From Pseudomonadota bacterium (lineage in GTDB: Bacteria > Pseudomonadota > Alphaproteobacteria > Rhizobiales > Xanthobacteraceae), in contig CAUJKG010000169.1 in the NCBI GenBank assembly GCA_963205465.1, positions 1 to 16,153 of the forward strand: 16,153 nucleotides of DNA. The letters run 5' to 3'. This document shows, one piece after another, positions 1-6,708 of the stretch. Each line of letters begins with the position of its first letter. Within the stretch, counting starts at the first letter, position 1. A program made the translations under genes and the position numbers. The notes beneath the pieces were generated by a model that was not told where the DNA came from, made no database searches, and saw only the letters and a program-made list of their open reading frames with translations.

Positions 1-438
1 GAAATGCCGGACCCGATCGGCTCCGAGTTCGGCATGGTCTCCGACGAAGTGACCTATGGCGCTGATCTCGAAAGCGCGATGCGGAGCCTCTATTTCCGGG
101 TAGGGCAGGACGATCTTCCGCTCTTCGTCACTGCGGTCACGATCCAGGGCTCGACCGGCGGCAATTTGAGCGAAATTCTCCAGAACCTTTCTGCGATCAT
201 CAGGTTGCGCTTCAAGATGCGCCGCAAGGTCAAGGCGCTTGCCGCCGAAGGCAAATATTCCGCGATCATCCTCTCCGGTCTGCCGATCGCGATGTTCGCG
301 ATCCTGCAGACCATGACGCCGAATTTCTACGGTGCGGTGTGGCACATCGATTTCACCAAAGTCGTGCTGGCCTGTGCCGGAGCCTGGATGCTGACCGGCA
401 ACTACATCATGTATCGCCTCGTGAATTTCCGGATCTGA
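1..438 (+). CDS. tadB: TadB-like type II secretion F-domain protein (C-terminal part, 5' truncated)
   Basis: Integral inner-membrane platform protein of the Tad (Flp/Widespread Colonization Island) pilus machine. It would pair with TadC and the ATPase TadA to assemble Flp pili. The frame is open from the first base, so the start lies outside the window; the ATG at base 4 is internal. What is visible is the end of a T2SSF domain (helical stretch with the GSTGGNLSEILQNLS segment typical of GspF/TadB), a basic stretch RLRFKMRRKVKALAAEGK, then two hydrophobic segments near the C-terminus (about residues 87-107 and 118-138 of the visible part). The stop is at 436-438 and tadC starts 4 bases later, so the two are clearly co-transcribed. 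Family assignment is strong. The choice of TadB over another T2SSF member rests on the position just before tadC. Confidence 0.85.
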   Translation, partial: EMPDPIGSEFGMVSDEVTYGADLESAMRSLYFRVGQDDLPLFVTAVTIQGSTGGNLSEILQNLSAIIRLRFKMRRKVKALAAEGKYSAIILSGLPIAMFAILQTMTPNFYGAVWHIDFTKVVLACAGAWMLTGNYIMYRLVNFRI

Positions 439-442
439 TGCG

Positions 443-1423
443 ATGGATGGATTGTTTGCGTCACTTGCTTCGATCTTCGGCGGCAACCCCGCGACCATGC
501 TGAGCGCGCTGATCTTTCTTGCCGCCGCCGCGTTCTCGCTCGGCATCATGTCGGTGATCAGAAATCGCGCCGAGCTCAAGCGCCGCGCGACCGCGATCAA
601 TATCGAAATTCCCGGCCGGGTGAATGATGCATCGGACAAACGCTCGCTTCGTTTTGCCAGCATAAGCGCTGCACGCAAGCTGATCGACTATACCAGCAAG
701 CATTACGCCGCCGAGGATGGTGCCTCGCTGAAAGTGCTGCGCCGGAAATTGATCGAAGCCGGCATTCTCGATCCGAAAGGCCCGGCTTATTTCTTCATTG
801 CCCGCACCGCGCTCGCGGTCGTGCTCGCCGTCGCCGCCATGCCGGTGGTGCCGCGGGTCCTGTCCAACCTCACGCCGAGCTGGTTCTGGATGTGCGTGCT
901 GGCCGCCGGCATGATGGGCTATATGGCGCCGAGCCTTTATCTCGACCGCCGCATCAAGGGCCGGCAGCAGGAGCACCGTGCCGGCTTCCCTGATTTCATG
1001 GACCTGCTGGTCGTTTGTGCCGATGCGGGGCTTTCGATGGAGGCGTCGCTCGATCGCGTCGGGCGCGAGTTGTCGGACTCTTATCCGTCGCTGAGCGCGA
1101 ACATTCATATGGCGACGCTCGAAATTCGCGCGGGCCGCACGTTAAGCGAGGCGCTGGAGCATCTCGGCGATCGGCTGGGGCTCGACGAGGCGCGCGCCTT
1201 CGCCACGCTTTTGCAGCAGTCGGCTGAACTCGGCTCCAGCTTGACCGATGCGCTACGCGTTTATTCCGATGACATGCGCCACAAGCGGCTTTCGAGCGCG
1301 GAAGAGAAAGCCTACAGCCTGCCGGCCAAGCTCTCGGTGCCGCTCGTGTTGTGCATCTTCCCGGTGCTGGTCATCGTCACCATGCTGCCTGCCTATATCC
1401 GCGTGAAATTCGGGCCATTCTGA
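443..1423 (+). CDS. tadC: TadC-like type II secretion F-domain protein
   Basis: Second polytopic platform protein of the Tad pilus assembly system, 326 residues, the usual TadC size. Hydrophobic segments lie near residues 18-38, 116-136, 146-166 and 298-318. The T2SSF cytoplasmic domain lies between the third and fourth, about residues 180-290. It begins with the FPDFMDLLVVCADAGLSME stretch and carries the GRTLSEALEHLGDRLGL and QSAELGSSLTDALR stretches characteristic of the family. The start at 443 follows the tadB stop by 4 bases and makes the N-terminal membrane segment complete. The 3' end overlaps an ATG (TGATG at 1421-1425) that opens only a short frame. The TadD-like lipoprotein follows after about 90 bases. 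Confidence 0.92.
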   Translation: MDGLFASLASIFGGNPATMLSALIFLAAAAFSLGIMSVIRNRAELKRRATAINIEIPGRVNDASDKRSLRFASISAARKLIDYTSKHYAAEDGASLKVLRRKLIEAGILDPKGPAYFFIARTALAVVLAVAAMPVVPRVLSNLTPSWFWMCVLAAGMMGYMAPSLYLDRRIKGRQQEHRAGFPDFMDLLVVCADAGLSMEASLDRVGRELSDSYPSLSANIHMATLEIRAGRTLSEALEHLGDRLGLDEARAFATLLQQSAELGSSLTDALRVYSDDMRHKRLSSAEEKAYSLPAKLSVPLVLCIFPVLVIVTMLPAYIRVKFGPF

Positions 1424-1470
1424 TGAAAAGAACCGGGCAAGGCTTTGTTTACCGTCCGCTCATACGCTGG

Positions 1471-1492
1471 TTCCGGAAGGGTTTGTCCGGAA
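1471..1492. repeat. Inverted repeat between tadC and the TPR lipoprotein gene
   Basis: TTCCGGA and TCCGGAA form perfect 7-bp arms around the 8-base spacer AGGGTTTG. There is no T-run after it, so it is not a classic intrinsic terminator. It could be an operator or an RNA processing or stabilising hairpin separating tadBC from the downstream gene. No function is shown by the sequence alone. Confidence 0.4.
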
Positions 1493-1516
1493 TAGGCTTG
1501 TTGCGAGCCATCCGCC

Positions 1517-2155
1517 ATGAAGCGCCGTTGGCTTCGTTATCCCTTGGGTAGTATGCCGATGCGTTTTGTGACCGCCCGTTCGATCCTTCTTGTCACCTCT
1601 GTCGCTTTCGCGCTGGCGGGCTGCCAGACCGATGGCTCTTTCAATCTGTTCTCGCAGAAGGAAGAGCCCGCTCCGGCAAGTCAGACCGCAGCCTTCGATC
1701 AGCCGCCGCCTCCCGCCGCGGAGGAGGAGACGCCGGTCCACTATACGCCTGCCAACAATACCCCGAGCGGCGAGGTCTTGACCGGCAACAATGCCGCCGA
1801 CGACATCAAGCTCGGCAAGAAACATTATCGCGAACAGAATTTCGGTCTGGCTGAACGGCATTTCCGCCGCGCGGTCGAGGCCGCTCCGAACAATGCCGAA
1901 GCCTGGATGGGACTAGCCGCCGCTTACGACCGGCTGCGCCGCTTCGATCTCGCCGACCGCGCCTACAATCAGGCGCTGAAAATCGCAGGCCCGACGCCGG
2001 AGCTTCTGAACAACCACGGTTATTCCTATATCCTGCGCGGCGACTACAAGAACGCGCGCCTGAAGCTTGCCGCCGCCAAGGTCAAGGCACCGAACAATCA
2101 GTACGTCCAGAACAATATCGATCTCCTGGAAGATTCGATCCGCAACGCGCGGTAA
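1517..2155 (+). CDS. tadD: TadD-like tetratricopeptide-repeat lipoprotein
   Basis: Predicted lipoprotein pilotin/assembly factor of the Tad pilus system. TadD proteins are TPR lipoproteins that help the TadC-side machinery or secretin assemble. The N-terminus has a short basic region, the hydrophobic stretch SILLVTSVAFALAGC and a lipobox with Cys36 in this numbering. A Pro/Glu-rich linker (about residues 48-85) follows, then roughly three TPR units (about 94-125, 127-158 and 161-195), with typical spacing such as AEAWMGLAAAYDRLRRFDLA. Start choice is uncertain. None of the ATGs at 1517, 1553 and 1559 has a convincing ribosome binding site, and starting at 1559 would give the most normal lipoprotein signal (MRFVTARS...). 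It follows tadB and tadC on the same strand. It could be a generic TPR lipoprotein, but context favours TadD. Confidence 0.75.
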   Translation: MKRRWLRYPLGSMPMRFVTARSILLVTSVAFALAGCQTDGSFNLFSQKEEPAPASQTAAFDQPPPPAAEEETPVHYTPANNTPSGEVLTGNNAADDIKLGKKHYREQNFGLAERHFRRAVEAAPNNAEAWMGLAAAYDRLRRFDLADRAYNQALKIAGPTPELLNNHGYSYILRGDYKNARLKLAAAKVKAPNNQYVQNNIDLLEDSIRNAR

Positions 2156-2190
2156 TTTCCGGCGTTCGCGCTATCCAGCGGGCTTTCAGC

Positions 2191-2240
2191 ACCGGCTGGG
2201 CGGCTATCCTTGCAGCGCGAGGGCTGCAACCGCAGCCGGT
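2191..2240 (+). terminator. Nested hairpin after the tad genes (candidate transcript end)
   Basis: Outer arms ACCGGCTG (2191-2198) and CAGCCGGT (2233-2240) are perfectly complementary. They enclose a second perfect stem, TTGCAGC (2210-2216) with GCTGCAA (2223-2229), whose loop is GCGAGG. There is no U-tract after it, so it may be a Rho-dependent end, an mRNA 3' stabiliser or a chance structure. It lies 36 bases after the TPR gene stop. The rest of the 2156-2353 gap shows no gene. Confidence 0.35.
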
Positions 2241-2368
2241 AACAAACTGTTTCAGATTTCTTTCCTGACGTCGTGCGTACCCGCAACTTCGGCTTTTTCC
2301 GGAACCTACTGGGAAGCGCCGCGTTCCCTAGATTGGGCAGAGGGCTATGAACCGTGAGGATTCTATTC

Positions 2369-2716
2369 ATGCGTAAATCGCTTATCGCGCTTACGGCTGC
2401 GGCTGCATTGACGGCAACCGCGGCCTCGCCGGTGCTCGCCAATCCGCGGCACTATCATCATCAGCACGAACACGGCTGGGTCGCTCCTGCCGCAGGCGTT
2501 GCCGCCGGTACCGTCTTCGGTGTTGGCCTGCACGAAGGCTGGTGGGGCACCACGTTCGGCTTCAAGGGTGCGAGCGTGGGCGGCTCCATTGCTGGTGGCA
2601 TGATCGTCGGCGTCGCCACAGTCGCGATGATCCACGCCGCCACCACCCCGTGCACGGGCTTCCATGCTCTTTTCGGCGGTTCGGGTTGTGTCAATGGCCA
2701 GTATGTAGGCCGTTAA
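2369..2716 (+). CDS. Small exported glycine-rich protein of unknown function, paralog 1
   Basis: I do not recognise a named family. The product is 115 residues from the ATG at 2369, preceded by GAGGA at 2356-2360 with 8-base spacing; a GTG at 2354 is in frame but would overlap that site. A cleavable signal peptide is clear (MRKSLIALTAAAALTATA, probable cut after SPVLA, residue 24). A His-rich stretch RHYHHQHEHGW follows, then a Gly/Ala-rich segment containing GVGLHEGWWGTTFGFKG and a glycine-zipper-like hydrophobic stretch (GGSIAGGMIVGVATVAMI) that could span a membrane. Two cysteines flank FHALFGG near the C-terminus (TPCTGFHALFGGSGC). The next gene is a close paralog. The product is likely periplasmic or inner-membrane anchored. 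Histidines and cysteines suggest metal or redox contact, which is inference only. Confidence 0.75.
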   Translation: MRKSLIALTAAAALTATAASPVLANPRHYHHQHEHGWVAPAAGVAAGTVFGVGLHEGWWGTTFGFKGASVGGSIAGGMIVGVATVAMIHAATTPCTGFHALFGGSGCVNGQYVGR

Positions 2717-2737
2717 CGCTAACGCTAACGCTAACGC
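2714..2737 (+). repeat. Four tandem TAACGC hexamers starting in a stop codon
   Basis: Four perfect copies of TAACGC run from 2714 to 2737, followed by TGACG. The first TAA is the stop of the upstream small gene, so the array adds three more in-frame TAA codons and then a TGA. The inverted repeat TGACG-TTG-CGTCA (2738-2750) follows directly. The hexamer unit keeps the frame, so copy-number change by slippage would not alter the protein. Confidence 0.9.
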
Positions 2738-2756
2738 TGACGTTGCGTCAGTCTCA

Positions 2757-2792
2757 GGGCCTCGCGGGTTTTGCCGCGAGGCCCTTTTCTTT
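2757..2792 (+). terminator. Rho-independent terminator after paralog 1
   Basis: A perfect 11-bp GC-rich stem (GGGCCTCGCGG, loop GTTTTG, CCGCGAGGCCC) is followed directly by TTTTCTTT. It ends the transcript of the first small exported gene, so the second paralog must have its own promoter within 2793-3022. Confidence 0.93.
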
Positions 2793-2947
2793 GCTGAACA
2801 CTCGATAAACGAAATGGGAATGAAGCCTGCCGCTAAGGTTACTTGCAGGGTGGTACTTCCGTTCAAACAAATGTGACGTCTATAAGAGCGTTTCGATTTG
2901 CCTTTCGCGCAAGATTCAGGTTTCTCGCGCGCACGACAAATGAAACC

Positions 2948-3003
2948 CCACTGGAGAGTCCTCCGGTGGCCGTCAATCCGGAGCCTGCTCGCTGCGAGCG
3001 GGC
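2948..3003 (+). promoter_or_regulatory. Two adjacent hairpins in the 5' leader of paralog 2
   Basis: Hairpin 1 pairs CCACTGGAG (2948-2956) with CTCCGGTGG (2961-2969), with one T-G wobble and the loop AGTC. Hairpin 2 pairs GCCTGCTCG (2983-2991) with CGAGCGGGC (2995-3003), with one wobble and a 3-base loop. The ribosome binding site AAGGAG (3011-3016) follows 7 bases after hairpin 2. The structures would sit in the mRNA leader if transcription starts upstream of 2940. They could control translation or stability. No known riboswitch class was recognised. Confidence 0.4.
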
Positions 3004-3022
3004 ATCCTTTAAGGAGTGCATA

Positions 3023-3379
3023 ATGCGCAAGATGTTCTTTGGACTGCTGGCTGTTCTGGCGGTCGCGTTCACGATCGCTTCGCCGGCAAATGCAGGCCAC
3101 AAGCATCGCTATGTTTCCAAGCCCGTCGCTGTCGGCGTCGTCGCCGGTACCGTGTTTGGCGTTGGCCTGCATGAAGGCTGGTGGGGAACCACGTTCGGCT
3201 TCAAAGGCGCGAGCGTGGGCGGCTCCATTGCCGGCGGCATGATCGTCGGCGTCGCTACGGTCGCGATGATCCATGCCGCGACCACCCCGTGCACCGGCTT
3301 CCACGCGCTGTTCGGCGGCAAGGGCTGCAAGAACGGCAAGTATGTCGGCAAGCACCACCACGCGCGCCTGTTCTGGTAA
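3023..3379 (+). CDS. Small exported glycine-rich protein of unknown function, paralog 2
   Basis: Close paralog of the gene at 2369. The product is 118 residues from the ATG at 3023, which follows AAGGAG (3011-3016) at 6-base spacing. An open frame extends upstream to 2843 but the signal peptide and ribosome site fix the start here. The signal peptide (MRKMFFGLLAVLAVAFTIA) is probably cut after SPANA, residue 24. The mature N-terminus has a short GHKHRY stretch in place of the longer His-rich region of paralog 1, and the C-terminus ends in a His-containing tail (GKHHHARLFW) that paralog 1 lacks. The core from AGTVFGVGLHEGWWG to FHALFGG is 59 residues and is identical in the two proteins, including the first cysteine; the second cysteine (GKGC against GSGC) is also kept. 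Function is unknown. It is probably anchored by the glycine-zipper segment and acts outside the cytoplasm. Confidence 0.8.
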   Translation: MRKMFFGLLAVLAVAFTIASPANAGHKHRYVSKPVAVGVVAGTVFGVGLHEGWWGTTFGFKGASVGGSIAGGMIVGVATVAMIHAATTPCTGFHALFGGKGCKNGKYVGKHHHARLFW

Positions 3380-3400
3380 GACCGGAACGGTTCATGGCTA

Positions 3401-3430
3401 AAAAGCCCCGCAGCGATGCGGGGCTTTTTT
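3401..3430 (+). terminator. Rho-independent terminator after paralog 2
   Basis: The stem AAAAGCCCCGC with GCGGGGCTTTT and the loop AGCGAT is followed by further T residues (TTTTTT at 3425-3430). It starts 21 bases after the stop of the second paralog and separates it from the LysR-type regulator gene. Confidence 0.92.
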
Positions 3431-3519
3431 CTTGCCCGGCGCGAGCCTTCCAGTGGGCGCATCGCGATTGAAATTAACGATCGATGCGCTAGGCTTCCTC
3501 TGGCAAAAGAGGTAACGCC

Positions 3520-4443
3520 TTGATCGATAAGCTGGAATATTTGATGGCGCTGGCGCGCGAGCGCCACTTCGGCCGTGCGGCGGAAGCCTGCGGCGTTACC
3601 CAGCCGACGCTTTCGGCCGGCATCAAACAGCTCGAAGCGCAGCTCAACGTTCTCCTCGTGCAGCGAGGTTCGCGTTTCATCGGCTTCACGCCGGAAGGCG
3701 AGCGTACGCTCGACTGGGCGCGGCGTATTCTCGCCGACAGCCGCACGCTGCATGACGAAATGCGTGCGCTGAAATCCGGTCTCGCCGGACAGCTTCGCAT
3801 TGCCGCGATCCCGACGGCACTTGCCATGGTTGCGGAATTGACGACGCCTTATCGTGCGCGTCATCCGGAAGTGCGCTTCACCATTCAGTCGATGACCTCG
3901 ATTCAGATTCTGACGGCGCTTGAAAATCTGGAGATCGATGCCGGCATCACCTATCTCGACAACGAGCCGCTTGGCCGCGTCACCATGATCCCGCTGTATC
4001 GCGAGCGCTATTGCCTGCTGACTTCCTCGAACGCCGCACTCGGCAACCGCGACAGCGTCACCTGGGCGGAAGTCGCGCAGGTGCCGCTTTGTCTCCTGAC
4101 GCCAGACATGCAGAACCGCCGTATCATCGAAGGCATGCTGCGTTCCGCCGGCGGCGAACCACGGCCCATGCTGGAATCCAATTCCATGATCGTGCTGTTC
4201 GCGCATGTCCGGACCGGGCAGTGGGCGAGCGTCATGCCGGAGAAACTTGCCGAGACGCTCGGCCTCACGGAGAAAATCAGGGCCATTCCGATCGTACAGC
4301 CTGAAGCGGTGTACACGGTCGGTCTTGTGGTGCCGCCGCGCGAGCCGATGACGCCGCTTGCTGCGGCACTCGTCGCCGAAGCCAAGCGGATCGGCTCCGA
4401 TCTCGGCATGGAAATCCGTATGCATAAGGAAAGCGGAGCATAA
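3520..4443 (+). CDS. LysR-type transcriptional regulator (OxyR/FdsR-like)
   Basis: DNA-binding regulator of 307 residues. An N-terminal winged helix-turn-helix (about residues 4-62, with FGRAAEACGVTQPTLSAGIK as recognition region) is followed by a linker helix and a periplasmic-binding-like effector domain (about 91-295). The start codon is TTG at 3520, supported by AGAGG at 3508-3512 with 7-base spacing and by the normal LysR N-terminus it gives (MIDKLEYLMALARERHF). From memory the sequence closely resembles LysR regulators that sit beside the NAD-dependent formate dehydrogenase operon (fds) in rhizobia. That fits the formate-producing genes on the other strand from 4972, but no fds gene is in this window. 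The target is therefore unknown; it could be the OmpA-like gene downstream, its own promoter or a distant locus. Confidence 0.88.
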   Translation: MIDKLEYLMALARERHFGRAAEACGVTQPTLSAGIKQLEAQLNVLLVQRGSRFIGFTPEGERTLDWARRILADSRTLHDEMRALKSGLAGQLRIAAIPTALAMVAELTTPYRARHPEVRFTIQSMTSIQILTALENLEIDAGITYLDNEPLGRVTMIPLYRERYCLLTSSNAALGNRDSVTWAEVAQVPLCLLTPDMQNRRIIEGMLRSAGGEPRPMLESNSMIVLFAHVRTGQWASVMPEKLAETLGLTEKIRAIPIVQPEAVYTVGLVVPPREPMTPLAAALVAEAKRIGSDLGMEIRMHKESGA

Positions 4444-4498
4444 AAGGCGATCCGCGCGCGTCGCGAACCTTGGGCATCGGGAGCAGAAGAGGTGGATC

Positions 4499-4903
4499 AT
4501 GGCTTGCCTTCCAACCCGCCGAAGCGTTCTGCAAGGGATCGCCGCCTGCGGCCTGCTGGCACTCGCGCCCGCGCAGGCGCGCACGCAATCGCTGAACATC
4601 TTCTTCGATTTTGAAAGCGCCGAATTGTCGGGTGCCGCCATGGAGCTCGCCGATGCGATAGCGGGCGAAATCATGCCGGGCGGCCGTGTCTTGCTGATCG
4701 GACACGCGGATACGGCCGAGGCGCAGCCCGAACGCATTTCCTACACGCGTGGCAATGCCGTGCTGACGCATTTTTTGCGCAAGCAGGTGCTGAGCAAGGT
4801 ACGCTTCGACGTCGTGACCGGCGGTACGTCGTCGCCGCTCGTGCGCACGGGGCCGAATACCAGAGAGGCGCGGAACCGCCGCGTCGAGATTGTGCTCGGA
4901 TAA
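4499..4903 (+). CDS. Small OmpA-like domain protein, exported
   Basis: A 134-residue protein that is little more than a signal sequence and one OmpA C-terminal (peptidoglycan-binding) domain, about residues 33-134. Family landmarks are LNIFFDFESAELS, the LIGHADT loop (Asp71) and the REARNRRVEIVL end (Arg125 region); in the family the Asp and Arg bind diaminopimelate. The N-terminus has a twin arginine (TRRSVLQ), a hydrophobic stretch and probable signal-peptidase sites near AQA-RT. The IAAC at residues 14-17 also fits a lipobox, so it could be Tat-exported, soluble or lipid-anchored. The ATG at 4499 has AAGAGG (4487-4492) 6 bases upstream. It starts 55 bases after the LysR gene on the same strand, so the two may be co-transcribed. 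Its stop codon overlaps the minus-strand terminator of fhs. Confidence 0.85.
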   Translation: MACLPTRRSVLQGIAACGLLALAPAQARTQSLNIFFDFESAELSGAAMELADAIAGEIMPGGRVLLIGHADTAEAQPERISYTRGNAVLTHFLRKQVLSKVRFDVVTGGTSSPLVRTGPNTREARNRRVEIVLG

Positions 4904-4933
4904 AAAAGAAGCCGCCCGAAACGGGGCGGCTTC
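4902..4933 (-). terminator. Rho-independent terminator of the fhs transcript
   Basis: On the minus strand GAAGCCGCCC, loop CGTTTC and GGGCGGCTTC form a perfect 10-bp stem followed by TTTTTT. The T-run lies in the stop region of the convergent OmpA-like gene. On the plus strand the hairpin is followed by CAAGGTTG, so it works mainly for the minus strand and marks the 3' end of the long oxalate gene block. Confidence 0.9.
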
Positions 4934-4971
4934 AAGGTTGAAGGGGACGGGATGTCCCTTCGTCGTCGTCT

Positions 4972-6669
4972 CTAGAACAGCCCGACGATCCGGCCGTCCG
5001 CATTCACGTCGATCGAGTCGGCCGACGGCACCTTCGGCAGGCCCGGCATGGTCATGATCTCACCGCAGATCGCGACCACGAATTCCGCACCGGCCGACAG
5101 ACGCACTTCACGCACCGGAATGTTGAAGCCGGTGGGCGCGCCTTTCGCGTCGGGATTGGTCGAGAACGAATATTGCGTCTTGGCGATGCAGACCGGCAGG
5201 TTGCCGAAGCCCATTTCTTCCCAGGTCTTCAACTGATCCTTCACCGACTTGTCGGCGGTCGCATCGTCCGCGCGATAGAGTTCTTTCGCAATCGTGCGGA
5301 TCTTTTCGAACAGCGGCATGTCGTCGGCGTAAAGCAGCTTCAGGTTCGCTTTGCCCTCGTCGCAGATCTTCACCACGGCCTTGGCGACATCGGCAGCACC
5401 TTCGCCGCCCATGGCCCAATGGTCGGCCATCAAGGCCTCGACGCCGAGCGCCGCGCACTTTTCCTTGACCAGCTTGATTTCGGCGTCGGTATCGGCCGAG
5501 AAGCGGTTGATCGAGACGACCGCGGGAAGGCCGAACTTCTTCACGTTCTCGATGTGGCGTTGCAGGTTGGCCATGCCGGCTTCGAGCGCCTTCAGGTCTT
5601 CTTTCTTCAGGTCTTCCTTCTTGACGCCGCCGTGCATTTTCAGCGCGCGGATGGTTGCGACGATCACGACGCAATCGGGCTTGATCCCGGCCTTTCTGCA
5701 TTTGATGTCGATGAACTTCTCCGCACCGAGATCGGCGCCAAAGCCCGCTTCCGTCACCACGTAATCGGCGACCTTGAGCGCGGTCGTGGTCGCGACCACC
5801 GAGTTGCAGCCATGTGCGATATTGGCGAACGGTCCGCCGTGAATGAAGGCCGGTGTGCCTTCCAGCGTCTGCACGAGGTTCGGCGCGATCGCTTCTTTCA
5901 AGAGCGCGGTCATCGCACCGTGCGCCTTGAGATCTTTCGCGCGCACCGGCTTCCGCTCGCGCGTATAGCCGATGATGATGTTGCCGAGGCGTTCTTTCAG
6001 ATCGTCGAGGTCTTTGGCGAGGCAGAAGATCGCCATGACTTCGGAAGCCACCGTGATGTCGAAGCCGGCTTCGCGCGGATAGCCGTTGGCAACGCCGCCG
6101 AGCGAGCAGACGATCTCGCGCAGCGCGCGGTCGTTCATGTCCATCACGCGGCGCCAGGCGACACGGCGCGAGTCGATGCCAAGCGCGTTACCCCAATAGA
6201 TGTGGTTGTCGATCAGCGCCGAGAGCAGATTGTGCGCCGAGGTGATGGCGTGGAAGTCGCCGGTGAAGTGGAGGTTGATATCCTCCATCGGGATCACTTG
6301 CGCATAGCCGCCGCCTGCCGCGCCGCCTTTCATGCCGAAAGAGGGCCCGAGCGATGGCTCACGCAGCGCGCACATTGCCTTCTTGCCGATATAGTTGAGC
6401 GCGTCGGTAAGGCCGACGGTGGTGGTGGTCTTGCCTTCGCCGGCAGGCGTCGGAGAAATCGCGGTGACGAGGATGAGCTTGCCATCCTTCTTGTTCTTCA
6501 CCGACTTGATGTAGTCCATCGATATCTTGGCCTTGTAGTGGCCATAGGGCTCGAGGTTTTCCGCTTCGATGCCGAGTTTGTTTTTTGCGATTTCGAGAAT
6601 CGGCGTTTTCTTCGCGGATTGGGAGATTTCGATATCCGATTTCGGATTTTGATGTTGGGAAGCGGGCAT
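4972..6669 (-). CDS. fhs: Formate--tetrahydrofolate ligase
   Basis: Cytosolic enzyme that joins formate to tetrahydrofolate with ATP hydrolysis, giving 10-formyl-THF (EC 6.3.4.3). It feeds formate carbon into purine, Met-tRNA formylation or serine-type C1 assimilation. The product is 565 residues, close to the usual 555-560. Family landmarks in order: the P-loop PTPAGEGKTTT (about residues 73-83), REPSLGPSFGMKGGAAGGGY just after residue 100, the HFTGDFHAITSAHNLL stretch, HGGPFANIAHGCNS and the C-terminal GEIMTMPGLPKVPSAD. The start at 6669 gives a slightly long, polar N-terminus (about 25 residues before the conserved part), and the ribosome site is weak. It is the last gene of the minus-strand block, 39 bases after the formyltransferase gene, and would consume the formate made by Frc. 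Confidence 0.97.
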   Translation of the reverse strand: MPASQHQNPKSDIEISQSAKKTPILEIAKNKLGIEAENLEPYGHYKAKISMDYIKSVKNKKDGKLILVTAISPTPAGEGKTTTTVGLTDALNYIGKKAMCALREPSLGPSFGMKGGAAGGGYAQVIPMEDINLHFTGDFHAITSAHNLLSALIDNHIYWGNALGIDSRRVAWRRVMDMNDRALREIVCSLGGVANGYPREAGFDITVASEVMAIFCLAKDLDDLKERLGNIIIGYTRERKPVRAKDLKAHGAMTALLKEAIAPNLVQTLEGTPAFIHGGPFANIAHGCNSVVATTTALKVADYVVTEAGFGADLGAEKFIDIKCRKAGIKPDCVVIVATIRALKMHGGVKKEDLKKEDLKALEAGMANLQRHIENVKKFGLPAVVSINRFSADTDAEIKLVKEKCAALGVEALMADHWAMGGEGAADVAKAVVKICDEGKANLKLLYADDMPLFEKIRTIAKELYRADDATADKSVKDQLKTWEEMGFGNLPVCIAKTQYSFSTNPDAKGAPTGFNIPVREVRLSAGAEFVVAICGEIMTMPGLPKVPSADSIDVNADGRIVGLF

Positions 6670-6708
6670 AAGATTGATCCGTGGTAGGGATGTGTGTTGT
6701 GAAAGCCG

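Noticed and set aside
2714..2750. TAACGC array considered as a CRISPR or IS end
   Set aside because: Units are 6 bases with no spacers, there are no cas genes, and no transposase or target duplication is nearby.
3109..4737. Minus-strand open frame of 542 residues across paralog 2, the LysR gene and the OmpA-like gene
   Set aside because: It covers three supported plus-strand genes and two gene gaps including a terminator. Its composition is that of an antisense shadow.
5591..5620. Apparent tandem duplication encoding KKEDLKKEDL in fhs
   Set aside because: Other Fhs proteins carry a similar KKxDLxxEDLxAL stretch of the same length, so this is normal sequence and not a recent insertion.
5173..6687. 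Long plus-strand open frame of 504 residues opposite fhs
   Set aside because: It is antisense to a complete, well-conserved fhs. The frame is rich in Arg, Asp, His and Val, as expected for a shadow of GC-rich coding DNA, and has no recognisable domain.
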